A DNA stretch of 64,000 nucleotides from Vesta saturnalis (Eukaryota; Arthropoda; Insecta; Coleoptera; Lampyridae): assembly GCA_036346205.1 (NCBI GenBank), contig JARFJB010000974.1, positions 1 to 64,000 of the forward strand. The letters are read 5' to 3'. This document shows, piece by piece, positions 1 to 10,512 of the stretch (its first letter is position 1; each line of letters starts with the position of its first letter). The notes beneath the pieces were generated by a model, which was given only the letters and a program-made list of their open reading frames with translations, ran no database searches and was not told the origin of the DNA. The position numbers and the translations under genes were made by a program.

Positions 1-178
1 TCCAGTAGATCTTCAATTGCAGTGTTTTCTGGTAAAGTAAAATACTATCAAAATTTATACCTAATTTTGCACAATTGCTGCACTCAATTTTCTTCGAAAA
101 AGTTTGTTCCCTGGAGATGAGGTAAAGCTGAAGAAGGCGCTTTTGCAAATTTAAATCAAATATTCTTGAAATAATGAG
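1..178 (+). pseudogene. Ty3/Gypsy pol fragment, end of reverse transcriptase
   Basis: This stretch reads, with several stop codons, like the C-terminal end of a Ty3/Gypsy reverse transcriptase and its connection to RNase H. The recognisable part is a degenerate LxxLLRKxxxF region followed by a lysine-rich helix ending near position 178. The same gene resumes at 7217 with the RNase H domain, so this piece is the 5' part of a pol gene split by the foldback element between them. Upstream pol lies outside the window. The stops show that the copy was already dead or has decayed since. The assignment depends mainly on continuity with the clearer downstream half. Confidence 0.6.
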
Positions 179-224
179 AGTAGTAATGAGACACCTTCCG
201 CCGCCATCTTGGATTTTGACGTCA

Positions 225-610
225 CAAGCCCACGTGGGGACCGGTTTTCCACCCTTATTTTACACGCTTACGTGTGAGACGGATTTTCACCTATTTTACA
301 CATCCACGTGTGAGACCGGATTTTCCACCCTTATTTTTATATACCCTCGTGTGAGACCGGATTTTCCACCCTTATTTTATATATTCACGTGAGACAGGAT
401 TTTCATCCTAATTATTTTTACACATCCACGTGTGAGACCGGATTTTCCACCCTTATTTTCGCACATCCACGTGTGAGACCGGATTTTCCACCCTTATTTT
501 TATATACTCCCGTGTGAGACCATATTTTCGTCCCTAATTATTTTTACACATCCACGTGTGAGACCGTGTTTTCAACCCTAATTATTTTTACTCGCTTACG
601 TATAGGACAT
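225..610 (+). repeat. Terminal tandem array, left
   Basis: About seven imperfect copies of a 55-60 bp unit occur in a row. Each contains a CACGTGTGAGACCGGATTTT segment followed by a short T/A-rich spacer (CCACCCTTATTTTTATAC-like). CACGTG E-box-like palindromes recur once per unit. Small ORFs across the array are low-complexity artefacts of the repeat. The matching inverted array lies at 6785-7160. Subterminal direct repeats of this kind are the expected transposase-binding region in FB-type elements, but binding here is inference. Confidence 0.8.
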
Positions 611-2733
611 GTATTACCTAATTTTTATTATTTCTTTTGGGGAGTCTTATGGTTGTATTAAGGACCTTTTGACGGATAGGACTTTTGTTAACGTGAGGAA
701 CTGGTCCTGGTCTTGGTGGGAGCTAGGGATAAGTCTTAGAGTTTGGCCTTGGTGGTGGAGCTAGGGTTGGAGTCAGGTCTTGGTGGTGGAGTTAGGGTTT
801 AGAACTGTATTTAGGGTTGGACCTGGGGCAGGACTTGGACTTGGTCTTAGAGTTATTTCTAGTAATTATCTTCAACCTTAATTAAGGTCCTTTTGGTTGT
901 AACCCTGGAGGTTGCACACGCGTACAATGTTAGAAATTGTACAAAGATTATTATTGGAGAAAACGTTTCTAATAATGATGTAAAATAGCAGTTGTATTAG
1001 GATTAATTATACTTGGGGAATTTGAATGACAGTAAAATTTAATTATAGAACACTTATTTTTATTGTAAATTGCGTACTTATCCTCAGTGAACTATAAAAA
1101 ATTACTGGCATTCCTAATGAAACAAAAACATTTTATTAAGTTAATTAATCACATTAACAGTTTGTGTTTTCTAAAACGCATATTAAAAACATAGTTTACC
1201 TGCATTGAAATAATATCTATCCGTCCGCTAAGAATGTTGTACGCCTTAATATTTTTTAAAGAAACTTAATGCTTAGATGTTAACTGTAATTAAAAAATCT
1301 GTAAATAAATAAAAGGATTAACACAACACATACCAGATCTGTAACGTTTTAAGGCACTGAGTGATGGTCACCGCTTTGTGTTTACTTGTCAACTAAACTT
1401 TCTAGTTGTGTAAAAACTAGCTATTGATTTTCCATCATTAGAATGTAAATATACAAACAACCTCATTGTCTTTATTACACTTGCAACATACATTTACCTT
1501 TCTCTTAAAATAAATTGTTTGAAAATATTCGTATACGGACACAACTGTTTTATAAAAACCATATTAAGTGTTTGGAATGTTTAAAATTCCATAACATTTT
1601 GTAGTAAGAAATTACTGCTCACATTTACTAATTACCGTGTAATTATATAACTTTTGTTTAATTTAATAGTCTAAAACCAATATAAAATGGTTAATATATT
1701 TTCTAAAAATATTATTAGAGTTGATACGCCGTTTTATTTCAAGTAATTGTTTTCAATATATATAAAATGTGTAAGTGGACCTGTATTATTGTTACTTCTA
1801 CTTACATAAAATCAACTTATACACGAATTAATAACGACCTCCACTAGTTTATAACACAATCGCAATGTAGCGTATTTTTATCTACACTCGTACTTCTATA
1901 AACTATTAACGCTCCATTTTAATAGGGTGATCAACTATCTGAAAAAGGTTTACTGTTAAAGTATACGATGAAGATCGTTTGAAGCAAACCTGTATTATTC
2001 TTATATACGAATGATATTTCAAAAAGTACTAGTATAATTAACATGAAGGTTTATAAATCTACATTCAGACAAGGAATCAGTTTTAAACACAAAAATTTAA
2101 ACTTTTATAAAAATGTACACCTGAGTTTAACTTGACCTATATTGGTTTATGAATATTTTTATTATTCTAAGAAAAAATGTTATTAAAAAATGTTTTCTAT
2201 TAATTAACCTTTGTAGACTATATGTTTTATCTATATACGAAATTTTATTTCACAACAGCATACTCATTCTACCTTGAGAAAATTGTTAACCTAGAGAAAC
2301 AAGTAGGTTTGAAACTCAAACAACCTCTGTTACCACCTCGTCAATGTAGGTAGAGGTCCAATGCTGGTCTGGTTTGTCTGCAGGGTCCGTGTTTAGATAA
2401 TCGCACTCGGTCGAGTGCGTGTCTGGGTAGTTGATTAGAAGCACATACAAGTCGAAAACACATTCTTATTGTGGCTGGGGGTCGATTTCAAGCATCTCAA
2501 CACTTCTGCCGCATATATCTTTGTGGATTTTTTATCAGATGGGATTAATAGCAATGTCAACTAAACGTTTTAAAAATTTCTAATTTGAAAATAAGAGTGA
2601 CGTAAGCTAATTTTATTTGAAATTTCATGAAGTATCATCATCATCGAACTTTTGAGATACTACCATCTCATCGTCTTCACCTTGAACGATTATATTGTAA
2701 CCTATAAAGCAAGCTAATAACCCTAATAGTTTA

Positions 2734-2955
2734 TCAGACATTATTACATGGACATGAGGTTAGTCCTAAATTAAATGGTTTCAACGCTGCTCTGGGAATG
2801 CTGTACGCACTTAAAACCTTTAAGTCTGCTCGCCGAAGTTGTACCGTATTCACTTTCTTCAATTTTTTATTTGCACTCTGTTTCGAAGCTGTAATACGTT
2901 TTTCTAATACATAAACAGAATCTTCAATACTGTGATACGTGTAGCAGCAAAACAC
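2734..2955 (-). CDS. Small unrecognised ORF in left foldback arm
   Basis: This is a 73-residue open frame on the minus strand of the left arm. It has no recognisable domain. It contains a lysine-rich middle (ASKQSANKKLKKV) and a hydrophobic/arginine C-terminal half. The equivalent place in the right arm (about 4480-4700, plus strand) has the same DNA but a shifted frame, so the peptide is not conserved between arms. Just downstream, in a separate frame, each arm has an acidic tail (VQGEDDEM then a run of Asp) that resembles the end of the core ORF at 3587-3790. It may be the residue of a captured or transposon-encoded exon. It is as likely to be non-functional. Confidence 0.25.
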   Translation of the reverse strand: MFCCYTYHSIEDSVYVLEKRITASKQSANKKLKKVNTVQLRRADLKVLSAYSIPRAALKPFNLGLTSCPCNNV

Positions 2956-3178
2956 ATGAGCTAGCTAGTTTCACCTCTATATTACTTTACATGCAAGCCT
3001 GATCTTATCATAAATAAATACATCTGTCAAAACAAAAAAGCTGATTAAACATAACTCCACGGCCAGGTATAGCAAGCAACGCTTCCAATTATAGCTCTTA
3101 GTCAACACAATAGGGCCTACAACTACATACAATCGACTAGCACTGCTTTAGCACGAGGATCAGACGAAAAAACGCCGT

Positions 3179-3530
3179 CTTAGGAGAAAATACCTCGACC
3201 ATAAAAGAAGCGTTTAGATTTATAAACATATCCCAGGGACTATGTTAGAGTGTGGTTAGGTCAATACTTCAGACATCCCCGAAGATGTCCGATTCTACCC
3301 GAACGTTGACGAGCACACTTGCGCACAAGACCAAAGGCTAGCTGCGTTCTGGCTTCTTAGGATAAAATACCTCGACCATAAAAGAGGCGTTTAGATTTAT
3401 AAAACATGCCCCCAGGGGCTATGTTAGAGTGTGGTTAGGTCAATACTTCAGACATCCCCGAATATGTCCGATTATACCTAACATTGACGAGTACGCTTGC
3501 GCACAAGACCCAAAGCTAGCTGCGTTCTCG
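3179..3530. repeat. Tandem duplication of ~176 bp in foldback core
   Basis: Two adjacent copies (about 3179-3354 and 3355-3530) share the blocks ATACCTCGACCATAAAAGA, TATGTTAGAGTGTGGTTAGG and ATACTTCAGACATCCCCGAA, ending in GCTAGCTGCGTTCT. They differ at roughly one base in ten by eye. The second copy runs directly into the core ORF, so the repeat could be promoter or 5' leader of that ORF. That role is inference. Confidence 0.8.
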
Positions 3531-3586
3531 TTTCTCGTGTGTTTCGCTCTTTAAAGTGTAACTGTCATCGAGTGAGCATTACTATA

Positions 3587-3790
3587 ATGTATTCTCCTGT
3601 TTATGAGCCAACATCAGCGGACATTAGAGATTTTACTGACTTGTTAATAAACTATTACAACATAACCGTTCAAGATAATGATGAAAGCGATGACGTGGTT
3701 GAGCTGGATGTATCTCACATCCAAGATGATGAATCACAGAAGAGAAAGAAGAGCAATGAGGTAGGGGAAGGGCAAATCTCAAAATCATGA
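3587..3790 (+). CDS. Unrecognised acidic ORF in foldback core
   Basis: This is a short open frame of 68 residues if started at the ATG at 3587; an in-frame ATG at 3497 would give 97 residues. I prefer 3587 because the upstream residues lie in the duplicated leader. The protein is acidic in its second half (DNDESDDVVELD), then turns basic (KRKK), and ends at a TGA inside an ATG-rich triplet run. No domain is recognised. The pattern NxxVQxxDE recurs in a separate frame near 4720 in the right arm and, inverted, near 2680 in the left arm, so core and arms share an ancestral coding segment. Expression and function are unknown. Confidence 0.3.
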   Translation: MYSPVYEPTSADIRDFTDLLINYYNITVQDNDESDDVVELDVSHIQDDESQKRKKSNEVGEGQISKS

Positions 3791-4023
3791 TGATGATGAT
3801 GAGGACGACTCTCGGTTCAAGAAGAAGAAGAAAACCGATAAAGCATGTTATTAAATATAATGATGTATTGTTGTTTATAATAATAATAATAATAATATAT
3901 TTTCAAAACGTTAAGCTTTCCTTCGGTTTTGTTAATAAACCTGTTTTTTTCCTAGCGGTGCTCCACCGTCTTGATTCATGTTTGCAAGTTTACAAGTTTT
4001 TCGCTTTAGCGTGTTTTCGCTCT

Positions 4024-4026
<3 letters not shown>

Positions 4027-4069
<43 letters not shown>
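4027..4069. repeat. (GT)n microsatellite
   Basis: An uninterrupted run of 21 GT dinucleotides. ORFs reading as Cys-Val or Thr-His repeats across it on both strands are artefacts. Confidence 0.97.
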
Positions 4070-4070
<1 letters not shown>

Positions 4071-4250
4071 ATACGTGCGTGCGTGCGAGCGTACGTACGG
4101 GCGTGCGAACGCTCGTACGTGTGAGCTTGCGTACGTGCGAGCGTGCGTACGTTCGTGCGTACGTGCAAGCATGCAGGCGTACGTACGAGCGTTCGCACGT
4201 GCGTACGTACGTGCGAGCGTACGTGCGAGCCTGCGTGCGTGCGTGCGTGC
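4070..4250. repeat. Long alternating purine-pyrimidine (GCGTACGT-type) tract
   Basis: About 180 bp built almost only of GTGC, GTAC and GAGC steps, continuing the (GT)n run. Purine-pyrimidine alternation is nearly unbroken, including CG and CA/TG steps, so the whole 4027-4250 block is a strong Z-DNA-forming candidate. It sits next to the inner end of the right arm, where the two arms would meet in a cruciform. Confidence 0.85.
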
Positions 4251-7210
4251 GCGTTTTTTCGTCTGATCCTCGTGCTAAAGCAGTGCTAGTCGATTGTATG
4301 TAGTTGTAGGCCCTATTGTGTTGACTAAGAGCTATAATTGGAAGCGTTGCTTGCTATACCTGGCCGTGGAGTTATGTTTAATCAGCTTTTTTGTTTTGAC
4401 AGATGTATTTATTTATGATAAGATCAGGCTTGCATGTAAAGTAATATAGAGGTGAAACTAACTAGCTATGTGTTTTGCTGCTACACGTATCACAGTATTG
4501 AAGATTCTGTTTATGTATTGAAAAACGTATTACAGCTTCGAAACAGAGTGCAGATAAAAATTGAAGAAAGTGAATACGGTACAACTTCGGCGAGCAGACT
4601 TAAAGGTTTTAAGTGCGTACAGCATTCCCAGAGCAGCGTTGAAACCATTTAATTTAGGACTAACCTCATGTCCATGTAATAATGTCTGATAAACTATTAG
4701 GGTTATTAGCTTGCTTTTATAGGTTACAATATAATCGTTCAAGGTGAAGACGATGAGATGGTAGTATCTCAAAAGTTCGATGATGATGATACTCCATGAA
4801 ATTTCAAATAAAATTAGCTTACGTCACTCTTATTTTCAAATTAGAAATTTTTAAAACGTTTAGTTGACATTGCTATTAATCCCATCTGATAAAAATCCAC
4901 AAAGATATATGCGGCAGAAGTGTTGAGATGCTTGAAATCGACCAGCCACATAAGAATGTGTTTTCGACTTGTATGTGCTTCTAATCAACTTCAGACACGC
5001 ACTCGACCGAGTGCGATTATCGTAAACACGGATGCAGACAAACCAGACCAGCATTGGACCTCACACATTGACGAGATGGTAACAGAGGGTTGTTTGAGTT
5101 TCAAACCTACTTGTTTCTCTAGGTTAACAATTTTCTCAAGGTAGAATGAGTATGCTGTTGTGAAATAAAATTTCGTATATAGATAAAACATATAGTCTAC
5201 AAAGGTTAATTAATAGAAAACATTTTTAATAACATTTTTTCTTAGAATAATAAAATATTCATAAACCAATATACGTCAACTTAAACTCAGGTGTACATTT
5301 TTATAAAGTTTAAATTCTTTGTGTTTAAAACTGATTCCTTGTCTGAATGTAGATTTATAAACCTTCATGTTAATATACTAGTACTTTTTGAAATATCATT
5401 CGTATATAAGAATAATACAGGTTTCTTAAACGATCTTCATCGTATACTTTAACAGTAAACCTTTTTCAGATAGTTGATCACCCTATTAAAATGGAGCGTT
5501 AATAGTTTATAGAAGTACAGTGTAGATAAAAAATACGCTACATTGCGATTGTGTTATAAACTAGTGGAGGTCGTTATTAATTCGTGTATAAGTTGATTTT
5601 ATTAAGTAGAATAAATAATACAGGTCCACTTACACATTTTATATATATTGAAAACAATTACTTGAAATAAAACGGCGTATCAACTCTAATAATATTTTTA
5701 GAAAATATGTTAACCATTTTATATTGGTTTTAGACTATTAAATTAAACAAAAGTTATATAATTACACGGTAATTAGTAAATGTGAGCAGTAATTTCTTAC
5801 AAATGTTATGGAATTTTAAACATTCCAAACACTTAATATGGTTTTTATAAAACACGTTGTGTGTCCGTATACGAATATTTTCAAACAATTTATTTTAAGA
5901 GAAAGGTAAATGTATTTGCTGCAAGTGTAATAAAGACAATGAGGTTGTTTGTATATTTTACATTCTAATGATGGAAAATCAATAGCTAGTTTTACACAAC
6001 TAGAAAGTTTAGTTGACAAGTAAACACAAAGCGGTGACCATCACTCAGTGCCTTAAAACGTTACAGATCTGGTATGTGTTGTGTTAATCCTTTTATTTAT
6101 TTACAGATTTTAATTACAGTTAACATCAAGCATTAAGTTTCTTTAAAAATATTAAGGCGTACAACATTCTTAGCGGACGGATGATATTATTTCAATGCAG
6201 GTAAACTATGTTTTAATATGCGTTTTAGAAAACACAAACTGTCAATGTGATTAATTAACTTAATAAAAATGTTTTTGTTTCATTAGAATGCCAGTAATTT
6301 TTATAGTTCACTGAGGATAAGTACGCAATTTACAATAAAATAAGTGTTCTATAATTAAATTTTACTGTCATTCAAATTCAAGTATGATTAATCCTAATAC
6401 AACTGCTATTTTACATCATTATTAGAAACGTTTTCTCCAATAATAATCTTTGTACAATTTCTAACATTGTACGTGTGCAGCCTCCAGGGTTACAACCAAA
6501 AGGACCTTAATTAAGGTTGAAGATAATTACTAGAATAACTAAGACCAAGTCCAAGTCCTGCCCAGGTCCAACCCTAAATACAGTTCTAAACCCTAGCTCA
6601 CCACCAAGACCTGACTCCAACCCTAGCTCCACCACCAGGCCAAACTCTAAGACTTATCCCTAGCTCCAGCACAAGACCAGGACCAGTTCCTCACGTTAAC
6701 AAAAGTCCTATCCGTCAAAAGGTCCTTAATACAACCATAAGACTCCCAAAAGAAATAATAAAATTAGGGTAATACATGTCCTATACGTAAGCGAGTAAAA
6801 ATAATTAGGGTTGAAAAACGGTCTCACACGTGGATGTGTAAAAATAATTAGGGACGAAAATATGGTCTCACACGGGAGTATATAAAAATAAGGGTGAAAA
6901 TCCGGTCTCACACGTGGATGTAAAATAAGGGTGAAAATCCGGTCTCACACGTGGATGTGTAAAAATAATTAGGATGAAAATCCGTCTCACACGTGAATAT
7001 AAAAATAAGGGTGGAAAATCCGGTCTCACACGAGGGTATATAAAAATAAGGGTGGAAAATCCGGTCTCACACGTGGATGTGTAAAAATAGGGTGAAAATC
7101 CTGTCTCACACGTAAGCGTGTAAAAATAAGGGTGGAAAACCGGTCCCCCACGTGGGCGGGCTTGTGACGTCAAAATCCAAGATGGCGGCGGAAGGTGTCT
7201 CATTACTACT
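4251..7210 (-). repeat. Right inverted arm of foldback element
   Basis: This is the reverse complement of the left arm, from the inner AAAAAACGC junction to the outer AGTAGTAATGAG tip. It carries the same internal landmarks in mirror order: the frame-shifted copy of the small ORF (4480-4700), AT-rich DNA, the CTAGGGTTGGA-type block (about 6540-6690) and the terminal tandem array (about 6785-7160). It ends at 7210 and is followed by the AATGAG target duplication. Confidence 0.85.
6785..7160 (-). repeat. Terminal tandem array, right
   Basis: Mirror image of the array at 225-610: about seven units with CCGGTCTCACACGTG followed by an A-rich spacer with AAAATAAGGGTG. Unit order and number are close to the left array but not identical, so the two arrays have changed slightly since they were formed. 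Confidence 0.8.
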
Positions 7211-7216
7211 AATGAG

Positions 7217-7620
7217 GCTTACGCACTGTAATCTTGTGTTGCCTCCAATAATAGCAACAGATGTTTCTAATCATGGTCTGGGGGCAATTTTATCACATCA
7301 ACTGGAATCATAGAAGACAACAACCAATAGCATTTGCTTCAAAAACATTAAATGCGCATGAATTGAATTATTCACAAATAGAAAAGGAGGAAGCCTTGGG
7401 TATAATTTTTGTAGTGAAGAAGTTCCATTCTTACTTGTATGGTCGACATTTTATTCCACAAACCGATCATAAACCTTTAGTTTCTATTTTCCATCCAATT
7501 CAATGACATTACAAAGGCTTCAAAGATGAGCAATCATATTAATGATTATGAAATTATTTATAGACCATCAGATAAGCGTTGTACTGCAGATGCGCTTTCT
7601 ACATGCTGGACTAAATAAAA
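7217..7620 (+). pseudogene. Ty3/Gypsy pol fragment, RNase H domain
   Basis: The frame starting at 7217 enters a typical Ty3 RNase H. There is an IATDxSxxGLGAIL block with the first catalytic Asp region, then QPIAFASKTLNxxExNYSQIEKE carrying the catalytic Glu, then a KFHxYLYGRHF segment and TDHKPL, the third acidic motif. After a frameshift near 7505 the end of the domain (YRPSDKRCTADALS) follows, with a stop at about 7617. It is the continuation of the fragment at 1-178; only about 7 kb of foldback DNA separates them. In the family this enzyme degrades the RNA strand during reverse transcription. Stops and shifts make this copy dead. Confidence 0.85.
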
Positions 7621-8960
7621 ACTTTGTCAAATTATAACTGTCACAAATTCTCGCCTAGGGCGTTTCTTAGGTGAACTACTACATTGGAGACAACCAAAAA
7701 CAAATTTACCATTAATTCATCCCAAGGAATTATCAAATTATAGTTTCAGTTAATCACGTTTCAGTTTAAATGAAGTTTTCTAACGAAGACGCTGGATCCT
7801 AGGAACATTTCCTACATACAAGGACGCATTGTAGAAAAATTGGACGAATGCTGTAAAAGATTAAGACTTGTGAAAAGGCGCCATTCGAAGACATAACTCA
7901 ATTTGTAAAACATGTCTGTTAGAGACACCAATTCGTACTGATCGATGCGAGGGTGACAATGAATTTGCATTTCAGTGGTATTTTAAAATAAGCACACTGA
8001 CCCAAACTCGACCACAGTGTCTAGCTCAAGAACAAAGGATCTTTGAGGAAGCACAAGCCGAAAGGTTGGATGAAGTAACTTTCAGGAATTAAATCATCAG
8101 AGTTTATTTCAACCAGATCCTCATCCAGAGTGCGTGCTTCAAAATATGAAGATACTTCGCAATAGGAACCTGAACTACCAAATTCAGAATTATGTCATTC
8201 AATACATATCATCCACGCTGTTTTGTTACTTAAATCCATAGATCTTCAGTGGTGAGAAGGACGGTGGTATTTGAAGCAGGTTGCTAGATACAAAAAAATA
8301 ACAGAACAATAACTGAAAGGTCACAATTTTATTAAAATAATGAAACGTTGAACAGATTTCTTTTTATTACTACAAATTCTACAGTGTAAGAGGAAAACTC
8401 TCTGAAAAAACCTCAGGCAAGGTAGACGGGGACGGGGATCGAATCCATTACCTTCAGTTTACCTTACGTAGATTGTGTTATCACTGGTCCAACTACCTTC
8501 GTAACCGTAGTACAATTGTTCTTCATTACGAAGTTACGAGCCTTGAAGAAAAAATTTTTATTTCTTTTTTTTCTCTATTGCATTTTTCAAGTTGTCTATG
8601 CAACGTTTGGCAAGAAAGAGTTTGTAAGGTGGTCTGACATGAATATGTTTTGGTATTTCAGGTAAAGTGTACAGGGCGTTAAGAATTTTCTATCTGTTTT
8701 CTTATTCTGTTCATAATTTTTCACTGGACTCGAATTTTGTGAAGAAACTTCTTTCTTACACACTCATCAATTCACTTCTAAAAAGGAACGCTTGTTGCGT
8801 GTCACTTAACTGCTGATGTACTTATTATTTCGATTAATAAAGTTTAAAGTGTAATATTCTTGCAGCATGTAGTCATATCCTGTCAAATTCAGTTTGTTTA
8901 AAGTAAGCATTTCCAGTATTCGTTTACATTAAATTTTATTTTTTCTTGCGATATGTCTTG
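7621..8960 (+). other. Unassigned, possibly decayed Gypsy internal sequence
   Basis: No open frame longer than about 60 codons is convincing here. Short stretches around 7780-8090 read weakly like the charged C-terminal part of an LTR-element pol in shifting frames. That is expected downstream of RNase H, but I cannot support it strongly. The tRNA-like block near 8420-8510 is listed separately. The remainder to 8960 is AT-rich with no pattern I recognise. Confidence 0.3.
8425..8512 (-). repeat. Possible degraded tRNA-like (SINE-type) block
   Basis: Read on the minus strand, the segment has a B-box-like GGATTCGATCC (plus-strand 8445-8455). About 40 bases upstream is an A-box-like region with TAGTTGGACCAGTG. 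The spacing suits a tRNA-derived promoter. Arms do not pair well enough for a functional tRNA, so this would be an old SINE head or tRNA pseudogene. Confidence is low. Confidence 0.3.
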
Positions 8961-8970
8961 ACAAATATTA

Positions 8971-9790
8971 TTGATGTGGTACCACTTTATGCTCAATAAA
9001 ATTTTAATGAACGAGCTGCAGCAAGAAGTTACACAAATACTTACCCAAATCGTAGACTTAAGTAGATTTAAGATTAAGAGAAACGGACAATTTTCGTCCC
9101 AGCCGTCATCATGGTCCAACCGTTACTCGCGTTGTTCAGTAGTAGGAAGCGGTATTAAATATTGTTGAAAATGATCTAACAAATAGTATCCACCGAATAT
9201 CCGAAAATATTAACTCGAAGAACGGTATGAAGAATTCCACGTGAGCAACAACTTAACTTTTATCATTACACACCGGTTCAAAACATATTACCAGGCGACT
9301 TTTTACCTAGCATAATTGTTTGCGAACAAGTTTTAAGACAAAATGAACAAAATCTATCTTTTTTTCAACAACAGTTTGTTTACCGACGAGAGGACATTTA
9401 CCTGTAGATGGATTTTCAACAGGATAAATTGTCACTTATGGACCGCTGAAAATCAACCTCGTACCACTTGGAACATCATTTTCAACATAAATTTAAAATC
9501 AATGTTTGGTGTGGTATAATTGATGATTATCTTGTGGGTCCTTCTAGAAAAATTGAATGGGCACGATTATTTCAACTTCCTTCAGCACAATTTGTTCAAT
9601 TTATTAAACTAGGTCTCTTTAAATATTCTTGATAATATGCGATACTTGCAAGATGGTATACCAGCCCATTTCCCATTGCAGTACTGAATTACTTAATTAA
9701 TGTATTTCCACACCGTTGGATTGAAAGGGGAAGTGAGCTTCCATGGCCTCCGCGAATTTTTTTATATTTTTTCGAATAGAAGAATTGTAC
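8971..9790 (+). pseudogene. Tc1/mariner DD40-41D-like transposase, heavily decayed
   Basis: Scattered frames show the landmarks of the transposase family seen again at 50063, 52097, 54745 and 60378. FTDExxFTC near 9375 carries the first catalytic Asp. The blocks TAENQP and MFGVV follow. DGIPAHF near 9650 carries the second Asp region, and a degraded WPPRxxLYFF near 9745 stands where the third Asp motif should be. Many frameshifts and stops make this an old fossil. No terminal inverted repeats were found around it. These enzymes cut and join transposon ends at TA targets. The copy is older than the other four by its decay. Confidence 0.6.
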
Positions 9791-9849
9791 TAACGAAAAT
9801 CTCATGTATACTCACCGTAACTAACGCTATAGTAACGATTAGATGAAGT

Positions 9850-10265
9850 GTACCAATTGGAATCTCTCGTGGGTTGACCATCTTTCGTCAGCTACTAGAG
9901 CAGCTGCTCGTAAAAGAGGCTTTTTGTACAGCTGCATGCAGTACTCTACCTCCCGACAACTCTTTCTCCTGTGTATGGCCTAAATTCGATCTCATCTAGA
10001 ATATAATTATCACCTCTGGGTTGTTGCTCCCCAATATGCTCTCGATATTGTTGAGTTAAAAAAAGAGCGATTAGGTCCATCCTTAACTTCTGACATACCG
10101 TCCCTTGAGCATGGAAGAATGATTTTAGTCCTTTCCTTGTGTTATAGGTATTACAATGGCCGTTTTCCTCTCATTTATGATATGAAAAAATTTAAGATAG
10201 CCGTTCATAGGTATCTCATGGTATTTCAATATCCATCGTGCTAAGTGTTCCTGAGTGCTTTAGCA
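9850..10265 (+). pseudogene. Non-LTR retrotransposon 3' end, copy 1 (internally deleted)
   Basis: Broken frames read like the C-terminal, post-catalytic part of a CR1/Jockey-type reverse transcriptase: a SAATRAAARKRGFLY stretch near 9890, then the IRSxLEYNxHLW and SLEHxR...YRYYNG motifs up to about 10162. The sequence then jumps straight to the last part of the ORF (FPLIYDxKKFKxAVH). Comparison with copy 3 at 13410-13770 shows that about 170 bp between those points is missing. It ends in the family 3' segment GCAGGGTAGGCCAAACTTA, which recurs at 13373 and 13749. No catalytic domain is present. Confidence 0.6.
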
Positions 10266-10310
10266 GGGTAGGCCAAACTTAACCTGTTCAGCCACAAGTA
10301 CCAAAAAAAG

Positions 10311-10512
10311 TTCCTTGAGCATAGAAGAATCGTTTCAGTTCTTTCTTTGTATTATCGGTATTACAATGGCTATTACATGACTGAACTACATTTTTTGATA
10401 CCACCTCTGGCCACCTGTGCTAGAAATATTCGGTTCGCTAATTCACATCACCGATATTCTCACCTTACAAAACGAGCACAGTCCACATCCTTCTACATGG
10501 CTTCTAAACTCC
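10311..10512 (+). pseudogene. Non-LTR retrotransposon 3' end, copy 2, left part
   Basis: A second copy of the same LINE terminus starts at TTCCTTGAGCATAGAAGAAT. It reads YYRYYNGYYMTELHFLIPP, then an NIRFANSHHRYS stretch, up to TTCTAAACTC at 10512. It is cut there by the RTE-like element and resumes at 13317 with a near repeat of the same bases (ATGGC..CTAAACTC), the target duplication. The reading frame before the junction is open, so this copy was less decayed than copy 1 when it was hit. Confidence 0.65.

Larger units (their letters stand above)
179..3175 (+). repeat. Left inverted arm of foldback element
   Basis: The arm matches the reverse complement of 4251-7210 along nearly all its length, with scattered substitutions and small indels. 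From outside in, it holds a CG-containing tip with a CCGCCATCTTGG block, a ~55-60 bp tandem array (about 225-610), a GT-rich block of CTAGGGTTGGA-like repeats (about 690-870), a long AT-rich stretch, and a small ORF (2734-2955, minus). It stops at the AAAAAACGC shared with the right arm. The length, ~3.0 kb, is large for an inverted arm. High similarity between the arms suggests a recent origin or conversion between them. Confidence 0.85.
179..7210. mobile_element. 7.0 kb foldback transposon
   Basis: Two very similar arms in inverted orientation (179-3175 and 4251-7210) flank a unique core (3176-4250). The outer ends are perfect inverted copies (AGTAGTAATGAGACACC at 179). The flanks carry a direct repeat, AATGAG at 173-178 and 7211-7216, which extends to 7 bp (TAATGAG) if the shared T is counted. 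Each arm begins with a tandem array of ~55-60 bp units. Long inverted repeats with terminal direct repeats are the architecture of Drosophila FB and of Galileo (P superfamily, 7-bp duplications). No transposase is visible, so this copy looks non-autonomous and its superfamily is inferred only from shape and duplication length. Confidence 0.85.

Noticed and set aside
225..610. Regular ~55-60 bp array considered as a CRISPR-like array.
   Set aside because: Units have no unique spacers, and the array is part of the foldback arms with an inverted copy at 6785-7160. The window is eukaryotic.
3787..4303. Open frames of 60-159 codons on both strands across the GT/GCGTACGT tract.
   Set aside because: Their sequences are dipeptide and tetrapeptide repeats (Cys-Val, Thr-His, Arg-Ala) produced by simple DNA, open in all frames.
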